A DNA stretch of 35,906 nucleotides from Myxococcales bacterium (GCA_009692485.1 SHZB01000016.1:1-35906), one strand, 5' to 3'; positions 18,086-28,050 are shown, counted from the stretch's first letter. The notes: a model not told the origin generated them from the sequence alone. Program-made: numbers and translations.

Positions 18086-19528
18086 ATGTCCGAGCGCGCG
18101 ACCGCGGAAGCCGACTCCGCTCTCCTGCTCACCGTCCTCGTCGTCGATGACGAACGCAACATTCGACGCGTGCTGCGATTGATCCTCGAGGGCGCCGGCT
18201 ACCGGGTCAGCGAAGCAGACAGCGCGGAGGCCGCCGAAGAGACCCTTGCGACCTCGAGCACCCCGGTCGATCTGGTCGTGCTCGATCTGATGCTTCCGAA
18301 AAAGGGTGGCCTCGAGTGGCTCGCCGAGCTTCGAATGAACCCGCTTTTCTCGCACATTCCGGTGATTGTCGTCAGCGGTCACGCCTCGAGCGAGGAGTCC
18401 GCGCAAGCCATCAAGCTCGGCGCCACTGACTTTTTCGAGAAGCCGCTGGCTCGCGAGCGCGTGCTGCTCAGCGTGGCGCGTGCCCTCGAAGGCGCGGTCC
18501 TGCAGCGGCAACTCACCGCGCTGCGCGCCCAGGTCGGCACGCACCACCACATGATTGGTTCGGCGCCCGTGATGCAGCGGCTCTACCGCGACATCGAGCG
18601 CGTCGCGCGCACCAAAGCGAGCGTGCTCATCACGGGGCCAAGCGGTACGGGTAAAGAGCTCGTCAGCCGCGCGATCGCCCAGATGAGCCCGCGCGCGGAC
18701 AAGCCCTTCGTGAAGGTGAACTGCGCCGCCATCCCGCGTGAGCTGATCGAGAGCGAGCTGTTCGGGCACGAGCGCGGCGCGTTCACCGGCGCGGAGTCGA
18801 AGAAGCGCGGCGTGTTCGAGCTCGCGCACGGAGCCACGTTGTTCCTCGACGAAATCGGCGACATGGATCTCGCCGCACAAGCGAAGGTCCTGCGCGTGCT
18901 TCAGTCCGGTGAGCTGTGTCGCGTCGGCTCCGAGCACACCTTTCACGTCGACGTGCGGGTCTTGGCCGCCACCAACAAAGAGCTCGAGCGCGAGGTCTCT
19001 GAGGGCCGCTTTCGCGAGGACCTGTTCTTTCGACTGAACGTGTTTCCGATCAAGATGCCGACCCTCGCCGAGCGCACCGAAGACGTGCCACTCTTGGCGG
19101 CCTCGTTCCTCGACGCCTTCGCGAGCGAGAACGGTTTGTGCGTGCGGCGCATGCAGCCGGCCGTGCTCGACGCGCTCATGCGGCGACCGTGGCCGGGCAA
19201 CGTGCGCGAGCTGAAAAACGTCGTCGAGCGCGCGGCGATCCTCTGCTCGGGTGAAGAGATCACGATCGCCGATCTGCCCGAAGATCCGCACGCGGATCCC
19301 TTCGATGACGACGCGCCAGGTCCGAGCGATGCGGTGGCAAGCGGCGCCGCGAAAGCAGCGGGCCTGAGCCTGCGTCAGGTACGGGAACAAGCAGAGCGCG
19401 CGCACATCGTGAGCTTGCTCGTCGAACACAACTGGAACGTCTCTCGCACCGCCGCCGCGCTCGGCCTCGAACGCACCAACCTCCATAAAAAAATTCGCGC
19501 CTTCGGGATCGCCCGCGGCGAACGCTGA
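18086..19528 (+). CDS. NtrC-family sigma-54-dependent response regulator
   Basis: REC domain with DLVVLDLMLPKKGG; Walker A GPSGTGKE; ESELFGHERGAFTGA; C-terminal Fis-type HTH WNVSRTAAALGLERTNLHKKIRAFGI. Confidence 0.95.
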   Translation: MSERATAEADSALLLTVLVVDDERNIRRVLRLILEGAGYRVSEADSAEAAEETLATSSTPVDLVVLDLMLPKKGGLEWLAELRMNPLFSHIPVIVVSGHASSEESAQAIKLGATDFFEKPLARERVLLSVARALEGAVLQRQLTALRAQVGTHHHMIGSAPVMQRLYRDIERVARTKASVLITGPSGTGKELVSRAIAQMSPRADKPFVKVNCAAIPRELIESELFGHERGAFTGAESKKRGVFELAHGATLFLDEIGDMDLAAQAKVLRVLQSGELCRVGSEHTFHVDVRVLAATNKELEREVSEGRFREDLFFRLNVFPIKMPTLAERTEDVPLLAASFLDAFASENGLCVRRMQPAVLDALMRRPWPGNVRELKNVVERAAILCSGEEITIADLPEDPHADPFDDDAPGPSDAVASGAAKAAGLSLRQVREQAERAHIVSLLVEHNWNVSRTAAALGLERTNLHKKIRAFGIARGER

Positions 19529-19550
19529 GTCGATGCGCAGGGCCGCTGCC

Positions 19551-20807
19551 TCAAGGTGGCGTGACGGCACGCAAGAGCTCGGCGACGCGCTTCGACAGTG
19601 CGGCGATCTCGGCGCTTTGATGCTCGCCGAGGCGCGCTCGCAACAGTGGCTCCGCGACGAACATGGCGTATGCGGCGTACGCATAAAGCCACTCTGCGAG
19701 CTGGCGCGTGGCGTCGGCCTCGGCCACGAGCAACGCGAGGTTCTCTCGGATCCGCCCCGGCGCGAAGCCTCCATCGGCGCGCGGACCGGCCCCGCGAAAG
19801 AGCGCGTCATACATCCCGCCCGCGGTCGCGAAGCTCTCTAACTCGTGACTCACGTCGGCGCCCACTCCGGCCTGGTTCACCCGCTCGAAGATCGCCGCGA
19901 GCGCCTCGTTCACCGCCGTCACCACCGCCTCCGGCTGCGACGGTCGCGGTGCTGCCACGGTCGCGTGCCCGCGTTGCAGCAGCTGAAAGAGCGCGTGCAG
20001 CGTCTCGAACGAGCCCTGGCAGAGCGCGCGACTCAGCTCGTCCACCGACCGCAGCCCGTCGATGGCGTCATAGCAACGGCAGAGCTCCGCGTCTTCGGGC
20101 GGCGGGGCCAGCGTGCGCGCCGGCACGTGCGACAAAGATGGGATCCGCGCCTGAAAACAGCTGGTTTCGTCGATTCGGCGCGCCGCCTCCATCATCAAGG
20201 CGCCGAGCGAGATGCGCTGCCGAAAGGGCAATTTCTCTTCGTCGATCCCGTCGATGAAATAGAAACTGCCGCGCGAGACTCGCATGACGGCGAAAAGAAT
20301 TTCTTCGCACTGCCGGCCGATGACCTCGAAGAGCCGCTCGCGCGTGATGTGGCCGAGCGCCACGGCCAGCTCACCGAAGCGCCGCTCGGGCGTGAGCACC
20401 CGCAGCACCGCCGCAAGCTCTAGCTCCGTCAACGCGCCGACCTGCAAGAGCACGCGACCAAGCCGCTCTCGCTCGGCGGTCGAGCTCGCCCCCACGAGCT
20501 GGCCCGACTCGACGAACGCCGCGCGCTCTTCGCCATCTTGATCGACGACGACGAGCTCCCCGCTCCAGCCACCTTGCGCGACCATGCTCATCACGTCCCA
20601 GAGCATCCCCGGTCGCAAGAGCTCACCGACGAGCCACGGCCGCGCCCGTTCGCTTCCCTCGACGGCGCGCAAGAGCGCGATCGACCGCGGCGCTGGCAGC
20701 AGCTCCATCTTGCCCGTGCGCCGTCGCAGCTCGCGGCTCGCGACCCGTCCGATCGGGTGCGCCGTCCCGGTCGCGTCAATCCGCACGAGCAGCTCGTCGG
20801 ACTTCAT
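19551..20807 (-). CDS. DUF4388 (PATAN-like) domain protein
   Basis: GMLWDVMSMVAQGGWSGELVVVDQDGEERAAFVESGQLVGASS...RLGRVLLQVGALTE. Confidence 0.75.
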   Translation of the reverse strand: MKSDELLVRIDATGTAHPIGRVASRELRRRTGKMELLPAPRSIALLRAVEGSERARPWLVGELLRPGMLWDVMSMVAQGGWSGELVVVDQDGEERAAFVESGQLVGASSTAERERLGRVLLQVGALTELELAAVLRVLTPERRFGELAVALGHITRERLFEVIGRQCEEILFAVMRVSRGSFYFIDGIDEEKLPFRQRISLGALMMEAARRIDETSCFQARIPSLSHVPARTLAPPPEDAELCRCYDAIDGLRSVDELSRALCQGSFETLHALFQLLQRGHATVAAPRPSQPEAVVTAVNEALAAIFERVNQAGVGADVSHELESFATAGGMYDALFRGAGPRADGGFAPGRIRENLALLVAEADATRQLAEWLYAYAAYAMFVAEPLLRARLGEHQSAEIAALSKRVAELLRAVTPP

Positions 20808-23800
20808 CAGCGAAGCTCGGCGATGTTGCTGCCGAAGAGGCGCTCGAGGCTCGAAAGCATCGCGTCCGTCGGCTCGACGCGGAGCGAGGCACCGATGTGG
20901 AGCACCGCTTCACCGGCGTCGGTTTGAATCAACAGCTGCACCGGACACTTGCCCGGGGACTTTCGCAGGATCTCCCCGAGCCGCTGGATGTGGCTCCGCT
21001 CGACCATGCTCGCGTCGAGCCGCAGCACGATGGCGCGGGTCTCGGCGCGCAGCGTCTCGGCCAACAGGGTCGCGTCATCGAGCAGCAAGGTCGGGACGCG
21101 ATCGACCTCGGCGCCATCTTCCGCCATCGGGAACTGCAGCTTGCCGCTCACGAGCACGGGCTCACCGCGCGCCAAGAGATCGCCGACGCGACCGAGCTGC
21201 TGATCGCGCACCTTCACGTCGATGCCACCGCTCAGATCCTCGAGCGTGAAGAACGCGATCTTGCCGCCGCCGGCCTTGAAAATGCGCTCGCGATATCCCT
21301 CTACCGTGCCCGCGACCCGCACCTTCGCCCAGTCGTCGAGCGCGTACAGTTCGCGCGTGCTCGTGACGTCGAAGCGCTTGAGCTCGCTGCCGAAGCGATC
21401 GAGCGGATGGCCCGACACGTAAAAACCGAGCGCTTCTTTTTCGCGCCGAAGGATCTCCCGCAGATCCCACGGCTCGCACTCCACATAGTCGCTCACCTCC
21501 GCCGCGCCGCGAGCAGGTCCGCCCCGGACGAGACCGAAGAGGCTGCCCTGCCCCACGTCGCGGTCGCGCGCCGCCGATTTTCCGCGTTCGAGCGCTCGCT
21601 CGATCGATGCGAACGCCCGCGCCCGAGCGAGCCCGCGCCTGCTGAGCGAGGCGTCGAGCGCGCCGCTCATGACCAGCGCCTCGAGAATGCCGCGGTTCAA
21701 TTTGCGGGCATCGACGCGCGTCGCAACATCGAAGACATCATCGAAGGGCCCCGTCTTCCGAGCCTCGAGCAGCGCGTCCAGCGCCATCTCGCCGACGCCC
21801 CGGATCGCACCCAGACCGAATCGAATCTTCGGCGCCAGGCGATCGCGCTTCGCCGTCGTGCGCCGCCTCGTGCCACCTTGCGCCCCGGCGCTCGAGCCGC
21901 CGCTCGCCGTCGTCTGGGTGGCCCCACTTGCAGCGACCTCGTTTGCGTACACGACCGTGAAGTCGATGTTCGACTCGTTGATCTCGGGCGGCAAGATCTC
22001 GATCTTCGAGGCGCGGCCCTCCGCGATGATGCGCACGACCTTGTCCGTCTTGTCGCGGTCCGAGGTCAACAACCCACACAGAAACTCGACCGGGTAGTGC
22101 GCCTTGAGATACGCGGTCTGATACGTCAAGAGCGCGTACGCGGCGCTGTGGCTGCGGTTGAACCCGTAGCCGGCAAAGAACTCGAGCAGCTCGAAGATCT
22201 TCACCGCATCGGCCTCGGCCACACCCTTCGCCACCGCGCCGGTCACGAACAAGCCCCGCTGCTTGGCCATCTCCTCGGCCTTTTTATAGCTCATCGCGCG
22301 TCGCAGCAAATCCGCGCCGCCGAGCGTAAACCCGGCCAATTTCTGGGCGATTTGCATCACCTGCTCCTGGTAGACGATCACGCCGTAGGTCGGCAGGACG
22401 ATGTCATCGACCAGCGCGTGCAGCCGCTTGATGGGTTGGCGGCCGTGCTTGCAATTGATGTAGTCCTGCACCATCCCCGAGCCGAGCGGGCCGGGTCGAT
22501 ACAGCGCCACCGCCGCGACGATGTCGTCGAATTTGTCGGGCTTCATGCTCTTGAAGAGCTTCTGCATGCCGCTCGACTCGAGCTGAAACACGCCCGTCGT
22601 CTCCCCCGACTGCAAGAGCTCGTAGGTGCGCGCGTCGCCGAGCCCGAGCCGCGCGACCTCGAGGTGCTGGCCCTTGCGATCGGGCCGGGCGTTCACCATC
22701 CGCTCGGCGATGTCGATCACCGTCAGCGTCTTGAGCCCGAGAAAATCGAACTTCACGAGGCCCGCCGCCTCGACATCGCCCTTCGCAAATTGCGTCACCA
22801 ACAGCTCGCCGTTCTTGAAGCACGGCACGTGATCCCACAGCGGCCCCTCGCTGATGACGACGCCCGCGGCGTGCATGCCGGCGTGGCGCGTGAGTCCCTC
22901 GAGCTTGCGCGCCTGCTTCAACAGCTCGGCGATCGTCCGGTCTACCTCGCTCGCGGCCCTCAGGCGCGGCTCTACCTCCAGCGCCTCGGCGATCGTGTAC
23001 GTCTGCCCTGGTGCTTTTTCGGGCACCAAGGACGCGATGCGCTGAGCCTCCGGCGGCGGGATCCCCATCGCGCGGGCGACGTCCTTGATCACGCTGCGCG
23101 CCTTCAGCTCGTGAAAGGTCGCGATCTGCCCGACCGAATTCTTGCCGTAGCGCTCGGTCACGTACGCGATCACCTCGTCACGCCGGTCCATGCAGAAGTC
23201 GATGTCGAAGTCCGGCATGCTCACGCGCTCGGGATTGAGGAAGCGCTCGAACAACAGCGCGTGCTCGATCGGGTCGAGATCCGTGATCCGAAGCGCGTAG
23301 GCGACGAGCGAGCCGGCGCCCGACCCACGACCCGGACCTACGGGGATTTTCCGCTCCTTCGCGTAGCGGATGAAATCCCAAACAATCAGGAAATACCCAG
23401 GGAAATCCATCCCCACGATGACCTCAAGCTCCATCGCGAGCCGCCCGCGATAGGCCACCTCATCCACGGCTTTGCCCGTCCGTCGAAGCTCCTCGAAGCG
23501 CGCCGCGAGCCCCTCTTGGGCGACGTGTCGAAAGTAGCCCGCCGTGTCGTAACCGTCGGGCACCGAGAAGCGCGGCAACATCGGCTTGCCGAGGCGGAGC
23601 TCGAGCGCGCGGCATCGCTCGGTGATCGCCAGCGTGCTCCCGATAGCCTCGGGCAAATCGCGAAAGAGGTGCGCCATCTGCGCCGCCGGCTTCAAGGACA
23701 TCTCGTAGCGGCCGTGATGCGCCGCGAGCGCCGCGCTGAAGCTGCGACCGCCTGCGATGCACGACAGATAGAGCTGCGCCTCGCCGTCCGAAGGCTCGAA

Positions 23801-24469
23801 GAAATGGCAGTCGTTCGTCGCCACCAGCGGCAGCTCCAGATCGCGCGCCAGCTCGACGAGGATGCGATTGAGGACCGGCTGCTCGACCAGCCCGTGGTCC
23901 TGCAGCTCGACGAACAAGCTCTGCGGCGGCATCAGCGCACGCAGCCGATCGAGGGCCGCGCGACCAGCGGTTTTTCCTTGTTCGAGGACCTGTTGCGCGA
24001 CGACTCCGCCCATGCATCCGGTCAGCGCGATCAGCCCCTCGGTGCCGTTCGCGAGCTCGTCCAGGCGAATGCTGGGCGTGTGCGCCACCGCCGGCTCGAC
24101 GTGCCCCTTCGACACGATCCGCAGCAGGTTTTTATACCCCGCGGCGTTCTCGGCCAGCAGGATCAAGTGGTCGAGCGGCGGGTCGGTCGAGGTCGCGTCC
24201 GCGCGCCCCGAGAGCTCGCGCACGACGTTGAGCTCGCAGCCGAGGATCGGCACGACGCCGTACTCCTTGCAGGTCCGGTAGTGCGTGATCGCGCCGAACA
24301 TGTTGCCGTGATCGGTGAGCGCGATCGCCGGCATCCCGAGCTCGGCCGCACGCGGCGCAAGGCCCTTGCAGCGCATCGCGCCATCGAGCAGCGAATACTC
24401 GCTGTGCACGTGCAAATGGACGAACTCGGTCACGCGGCTCCACGGCGGCACGCTCGCCACCAGAGCCAT
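20807..24469 (-). CDS. dnaE: DNA polymerase III subunit alpha
   Basis: PHP domain FVHLHVHSEYSLLDGAMRCKGL, VGPGRGSGAGSLVAYAL, MPDFDIDFCMDRRDEVIAYV, QEQVMQIAQKLAGFTLGGADLLRRAM; alternative start GTG 24433 with GGAG upstream; stop overlaps DUF4388 start. Confidence 0.97.
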   Translation of the reverse strand: MALVASVPPWSRVTEFVHLHVHSEYSLLDGAMRCKGLAPRAAELGMPAIALTDHGNMFGAITHYRTCKEYGVVPILGCELNVVRELSGRADATSTDPPLDHLILLAENAAGYKNLLRIVSKGHVEPAVAHTPSIRLDELANGTEGLIALTGCMGGVVAQQVLEQGKTAGRAALDRLRALMPPQSLFVELQDHGLVEQPVLNRILVELARDLELPLVATNDCHFFEPSDGEAQLYLSCIAGGRSFSAALAAHHGRYEMSLKPAAQMAHLFRDLPEAIGSTLAITERCRALELRLGKPMLPRFSVPDGYDTAGYFRHVAQEGLAARFEELRRTGKAVDEVAYRGRLAMELEVIVGMDFPGYFLIVWDFIRYAKERKIPVGPGRGSGAGSLVAYALRITDLDPIEHALLFERFLNPERVSMPDFDIDFCMDRRDEVIAYVTERYGKNSVGQIATFHELKARSVIKDVARAMGIPPPEAQRIASLVPEKAPGQTYTIAEALEVEPRLRAASEVDRTIAELLKQARKLEGLTRHAGMHAAGVVISEGPLWDHVPCFKNGELLVTQFAKGDVEAAGLVKFDFLGLKTLTVIDIAERMVNARPDRKGQHLEVARLGLGDARTYELLQSGETTGVFQLESSGMQKLFKSMKPDKFDDIVAAVALYRPGPLGSGMVQDYINCKHGRQPIKRLHALVDDIVLPTYGVIVYQEQVMQIAQKLAGFTLGGADLLRRAMSYKKAEEMAKQRGLFVTGAVAKGVAEADAVKIFELLEFFAGYGFNRSHSAAYALLTYQTAYLKAHYPVEFLCGLLTSDRDKTDKVVRIIAEGRASKIEILPPEINESNIDFTVVYANEVAASGATQTTASGGSSAGAQGGTRRRTTAKRDRLAPKIRFGLGAIRGVGEMALDALLEARKTGPFDDVFDVATRVDARKLNRGILEALVMSGALDASLSRRGLARARAFASIERALERGKSAARDRDVGQGSLFGLVRGGPARGAAEVSDYVECEPWDLREILRREKEALGFYVSGHPLDRFGSELKRFDVTSTRELYALDDWAKVRVAGTVEGYRERIFKAGGGKIAFFTLEDLSGGIDVKVRDQQLGRVGDLLARGEPVLVSGKLQFPMAEDGAEVDRVPTLLLDDATLLAETLRAETRAIVLRLDASMVERSHIQRLGEILRKSPGKCPVQLLIQTDAGEAVLHIGASLRVEPTDAMLSSLERLFGSNIAELR

Positions 24470-24502
24470 GCGCTAGCGGTCACGGCCAACGCTGTAAAGC
24501 CC

Positions 24503-24535
24503 CCTCTCGTTCTCCTCTCGTTCTCCTGTTGTTCT
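24503..24535 (-). repeat. 3 x 11 bp repeat upstream of dnaE (AGGAGAAC-type on the minus strand)
   Basis: cctctcgttct cctctcgttct cctgttgttct on the plus strand. Confidence 0.85.
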
Positions 24536-24621
24536 CCTTGCCGAATGGCCGCGGGCACCGTATTTGTACGGCCCATCCTAGCTTCGGCGCATTTTCGCGC
24601 GCCTTGGCCATCCTTGATCGC

Positions 24622-24666
24622 GGCGATCGGTCGATCCCGATCGCCCCGCACAGAAAGTGAATTCAC
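24622..24666 (+). promoter_or_regulatory. Perfect 9-bp inverted repeat followed by 10-bp palindrome in the leader of the lipoprotein gene
   Basis: GGCGATCGG-TCGATC-CCGATCGCC at 24622-24645; GTGAATTCAC at 24657-24666; ATG at 24669. Confidence 0.6.
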
Positions 24667-24668
24667 CC

Positions 24669-25817
24669 ATGTCGCTTCGCATGCCCTCCGTCCGTGCTCC
24701 GCTCACTGCTCTGTCCCTCGCCCTGCTCGCTAGCGCCGCCGCCGTCGGCTGCTCGACCACCGAGACGACGCCCGCCGCCGTCGACGGAGCGCACAAGCTT
24801 CCGCCCAGCGAGCCCGCAGATGGCAAAGACGGCGACGGCAGCGGCTACATCTACGCGGTCAACAAACTCTTTCTCGGTGAGACGGACCGCAAGGGCTCGC
24901 CGAAGTCCGACGCCTGGGAAGAGTACGGCTTCGACCTCGACAACAAGATCTCCACCAAGACCTCAACGGATCTGTGCAAGCCGCGTCCGGGCGCCATCCC
25001 TGCCAGCGTGCGCGTCGATGGCAAGGGCGGCGTCGACAATTCCTTCGGCAAGAACCTCATCCCGATCATCGCAAGCCTGGCGCAAAATCCGTCCGCGACA
25101 ATCAACGAGAACATTCTGGCGGGCGACTTCACGATCATCACCCGCATCGACAAGCTCGGCACCGGCGCCGACTATCGCAATCTGTCGAGCCTGCTCTACG
25201 TCGGCGCAAACCTCGGCAAACCGGCCGCCTTCGACGGCACCGACGAGTGGCCCATCAGCCCCGCGCTGCTCGCCGATCCGACGGACATCGACAGCTCGCT
25301 CGTGAAATTCCCCAAGAGCTACGTGAACGCAAACACCTGGGTCAGCGGCACCCCCACGCCCCTCGATCTGACGATCGCGGTGGCCGGATTCTCCCTCACC
25401 TTGAAAATCAGCAAGGCCCTCGTGGTGATGGATCTCGCCGCGGACCGCAAGTCCACATCGCTGGGCGTCATCGCGGGCGTGATTCCGGTGGAAGAGCTCA
25501 TCGCAGAGCTCAAGAAGGTGGCCGGTGCGTTCAGCGCTGAGCTCTGCACCGGTAACACCTTCGAGAGCATCGCGGAGCAGATCCGCCAGGCCTCGGATAT
25601 CCTCGACGACGGCACCCAGGACCCAACAAAAGAGTGCAACGCGATTTCGATCGGACTCGGCTTCGAGAGCAAGAGCATCAAGCTCGGCCCGGTCGCACCG
25701 GCATCACCGCTGCCCCCCGATCCGTGCAGCGAAGGCGCGGGCGGAGCGGATGCGACCACCGGCAGCGGCGGAGCGGATGCGACCACCGGCAGCGGCGGCG
25801 CTGGCGGCGGCACGTGA
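24669..25817 (+). CDS. Putative lipoprotein of unknown function with Gly-rich C-terminal tail
   Basis: MSLRMPSVRAPLTALSLALLASAAAVGCSTTE lipobox; C-terminus GGADATTGSGGADATTGSGGAGGGT; ORF can also open at GTG 24657. Confidence 0.75.
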   Translation: MSLRMPSVRAPLTALSLALLASAAAVGCSTTETTPAAVDGAHKLPPSEPADGKDGDGSGYIYAVNKLFLGETDRKGSPKSDAWEEYGFDLDNKISTKTSTDLCKPRPGAIPASVRVDGKGGVDNSFGKNLIPIIASLAQNPSATINENILAGDFTIITRIDKLGTGADYRNLSSLLYVGANLGKPAAFDGTDEWPISPALLADPTDIDSSLVKFPKSYVNANTWVSGTPTPLDLTIAVAGFSLTLKISKALVVMDLAADRKSTSLGVIAGVIPVEELIAELKKVAGAFSAELCTGNTFESIAEQIRQASDILDDGTQDPTKECNAISIGLGFESKSIKLGPVAPASPLPPDPCSEGAGGADATTGSGGADATTGSGGAGGGT

Positions 25818-26112
25818 CGATCACCGCTCGGGTGACATGAACTCACCCGCGGCGAGCTATCCGCCGGCTGCGAACCCGTCCGTCCTGGGCGGGCCGCAAG
25901 GCCGCGCCACACCGCTGCGGTCCTACGCTTCGGGGTCGCTCGATGAGAGCTTTCAATCGCCGGTGTCCCGCAGTAGAACCCCGGCGCTGCGTGACTAAGG
26001 GGCGGTTTCAAATCGTCGAAGACGCACCGCGCGCCATACCCCTGCCGTCGAGCATGAGGTCTGGGCGGGCGCTCTAGTTCTTTCGCAAAAATCAAACAGG
26101 AGTATCGAGTCC

Positions 26113-26721
26113 ATGAATAAGAAAATTGTCGGCGTGTTCTGCGCCGCAGCATTGGCGATGACCGGCGCTTGCACCGTGAAGGTCCACAGCGGAAAGAAGC
26201 CCGCGGCGCCGACGCCGACGCCCCCCCCGGCCGCCACGGCCGAGCCGGTGAAGCCGCGTCCCAAGATTCGGGCCTTGAGGTTGTTTACGGTCAAGAACAA
26301 CAAGGTGGAGCTACCCGGTCCGATTCAGTTCGAGACCGGAACCGCGAAGCTGCGTCCGGAGAGCGACGCGGTCCTCGAGATCGTCGCGGACTACCTGACC
26401 CAGACCGTGCAGGTCACCAAGCACCGCGTCGAGGGCCACACGGACACCGACGGCGCCGACGCCGCCAATCAAACCTTGAGTGAATTGCGAGCCATGGCCG
26501 TGGCGCAGTGGCTCATCGCCAAGGGCATCGACTGCAAGCGCCTCATCGCAGTCGGCTTCGGCGAGTCGAAGCTCAAGGTCTCGCCCGAGGTCACACCAGT
26601 CGATAAGGAGTTCAATCGCCGCGTCGATTTCGTGAACGCCGAGCTCGACGGCAAGCCGATCGGCGGCCTCCCCGTCGACGGCGGCGGCAAGATCGCCGGC
26701 AACACCTGCGCGGGCCGGTAG
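26113..26721 (+). CDS. OmpA-family peptidoglycan-binding lipoprotein
   Basis: Lipobox AMTGAC; Pro-rich linker; IQFETGTAKLRPESDAVLEIVADYL...VEGHTDTDGADAANQTLSELRAMAVAQWLIAKGI; SD aggag at about 26098. Confidence 0.92.
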   Translation: MNKKIVGVFCAAALAMTGACTVKVHSGKKPAAPTPTPPPAATAEPVKPRPKIRALRLFTVKNNKVELPGPIQFETGTAKLRPESDAVLEIVADYLTQTVQVTKHRVEGHTDTDGADAANQTLSELRAMAVAQWLIAKGIDCKRLIAVGFGESKLKVSPEVTPVDKEFNRRVDFVNAELDGKPIGGLPVDGGGKIAGNTCAGR

Positions 26722-26857
26722 TGCGCTCGTGCCTCGATTCATGGGAATCGAGCGGTCGATAAACCCGAGTGCCCAAGTCAATCGAGTCGCAAATCGAGCG
26801 GCCATGTCGATGCCCTCGCCCCACGGCGGCGGCGATATGGCCGCTTTATTTCCTAAA

Positions 26858-27307
26858 ATGGGGCCTGAAATCGGGGTTCGCGTGAAGCCGATCGCGTGGC
26901 TCGCCCTGGTGGGCATGACCCTAGGCCTGGCCGCGTGCCGTGAGAGCGCCGGCGCCTCGCGCGAGTGGGCCGCCCAAGATCACGTCGGAGAGGGTCGGCC
27001 TGGTAGTGCGGGTCAGGTCGCCGATGCGCCCGCGGGCCGCGATGACGAGGACGCTACGCTCGTGGAGGTTGCATGGCGGCAAAACTGCGCCACCTGCCAT
27101 GGCATGACCGGACGCGGCGACGTCGCGCAAGGCCAGATGCTGCGCGTCCCGGATCTGACACGACCCGAGCTCGCTCAGCTCACGGACGATGATCTCGCGA
27201 ACGTGATCCGGCGCGGGCGCAACAAGATGCCCGGGTTCGAGTTGCTTCCTCCGCGCGTCGTCACCGGGTTGGCCCGACACGTTCGCAAGTTCGGTCGCCC
27301 GCTTTGA
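26858..27307 (+). CDS. Class I cytochrome c, lipoprotein-type
   Basis: CATCHGMTGRGD heme motif and distal NKMPGF; lipobox TLGLAAC; start ambiguous (26858 ATG or 26882 GTG; ORF open from 26729). Confidence 0.8.
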   Translation: MGPEIGVRVKPIAWLALVGMTLGLAACRESAGASREWAAQDHVGEGRPGSAGQVADAPAGRDDEDATLVEVAWRQNCATCHGMTGRGDVAQGQMLRVPDLTRPELAQLTDDDLANVIRRGRNKMPGFELLPPRVVTGLARHVRKFGRPL

Positions 27308-27711
27308 GCGGAGACGAAGCTTCGCCGGAGAGTCCCGACGCCGCGGTGGCGCGACCGCCGTCAGGGCGCAAGACCTGGCCGATCGTCATCGTCGGCGTCG
27401 GCCTCATCGCGTCGTTCGCACTGTTGCGGTCTTACGCTCCGCGAGCGCGCGTGCTCGACGTCGTCTTCGCAAGGCCGGAGCAGGTTCGCGAACTCGAGGT
27501 CGAATGCCGAGACGCCGACGACGAGCTTCTGCACTCCCTGCGCGCCGCCTACCCGACCGGCGCCAAGCGTCGCGCATCGCTCGCGCTTTCGGTCCGCAAC
27601 GGGACCTACCGCGTGCGAATCGCCATCAAGCGAGCTGACGAGCCGCTTGAAACCGTCGAGCACCAGCTCGTCGTAGACGACGGGACGAAGTTCGCCATCC
27701 CGGTTCCGTGA
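27304..27711 (+). CDS. Small single-TM protein of unknown function, coupled to cytochrome c gene
   Basis: TTG start overlaps cytochrome c stop; TM TWPIVIVGVGLIASFALL. Confidence 0.55.
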   Translation: MSGDEASPESPDAAVARPPSGRKTWPIVIVGVGLIASFALLRSYAPRARVLDVVFARPEQVRELEVECRDADDELLHSLRAAYPTGAKRRASLALSVRNGTYRVRIAIKRADEPLETVEHQLVVDDGTKFAIPVP

Positions 27712-27783
27712 CGCCGCCCTATGCCGCGTGCCGTGGATTGCCCGGCGAGCACCGCCCACGAGCTGGCCAGCGCCAGCGCCGTC

Positions 27784-28050
27784 TTATGCCGTATCGCTGC
27801 GCCCCTCGGGATTGTCGTTGCTCGGGTGGGTTGGCTCCATGCGCCCGGTCAGCTTCTCCCAGAGGTGCCACGCACCGACGAATGCGACGTAGGAAAGGAT
27901 CGCCGCCACGGCATAGAGGTCCCAGACAATGAGGCGGCCCATCCAGTAATTCGCCGTCTCGAGGTGCGCCATGCGCGTCACGACCCAGCCCATGAAACCG
28001 AAGAAAAGGACGGCTGCGATCGTGTACAGCGTGGCAAAAAACCAATGCAT
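27784..28050 (-). CDS. Small two-TM membrane protein
   Basis: MHWFFATLYTIAAVLFFGFMGWVV...IVWDLYAVAAILSYVAFVGAWHLWEKLTGR. Confidence 0.55.
   Translation of the reverse strand: MHWFFATLYTIAAVLFFGFMGWVVTRMAHLETANYWMGRLIVWDLYAVAAILSYVAFVGAWHLWEKLTGRMEPTHPSNDNPEGRSDTA

Noticed and set aside
18023-19810. N-terminal extension of the 912-aa minus-strand ORF 17072..19810
   Set aside because: It is antisense to the well-supported NtrC-type gene; the BamD-like ORF has its own ATG (18022) with lipoprotein signal. High-GC antisense open frame.
20897-24733. 1278-aa plus-strand ORF antisense to dnaE
   Set aside because: Composition (His/Arg/Leu-rich) is typical of a mirror frame of a high-GC gene; dnaE on the minus strand has all expected motifs.
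25838-25998. 53-aa ORF MNSPAASYPPAANPSVLGG...
   Set aside because: No SD, no recognisable features, composition compatible with noncoding high-GC sequence.
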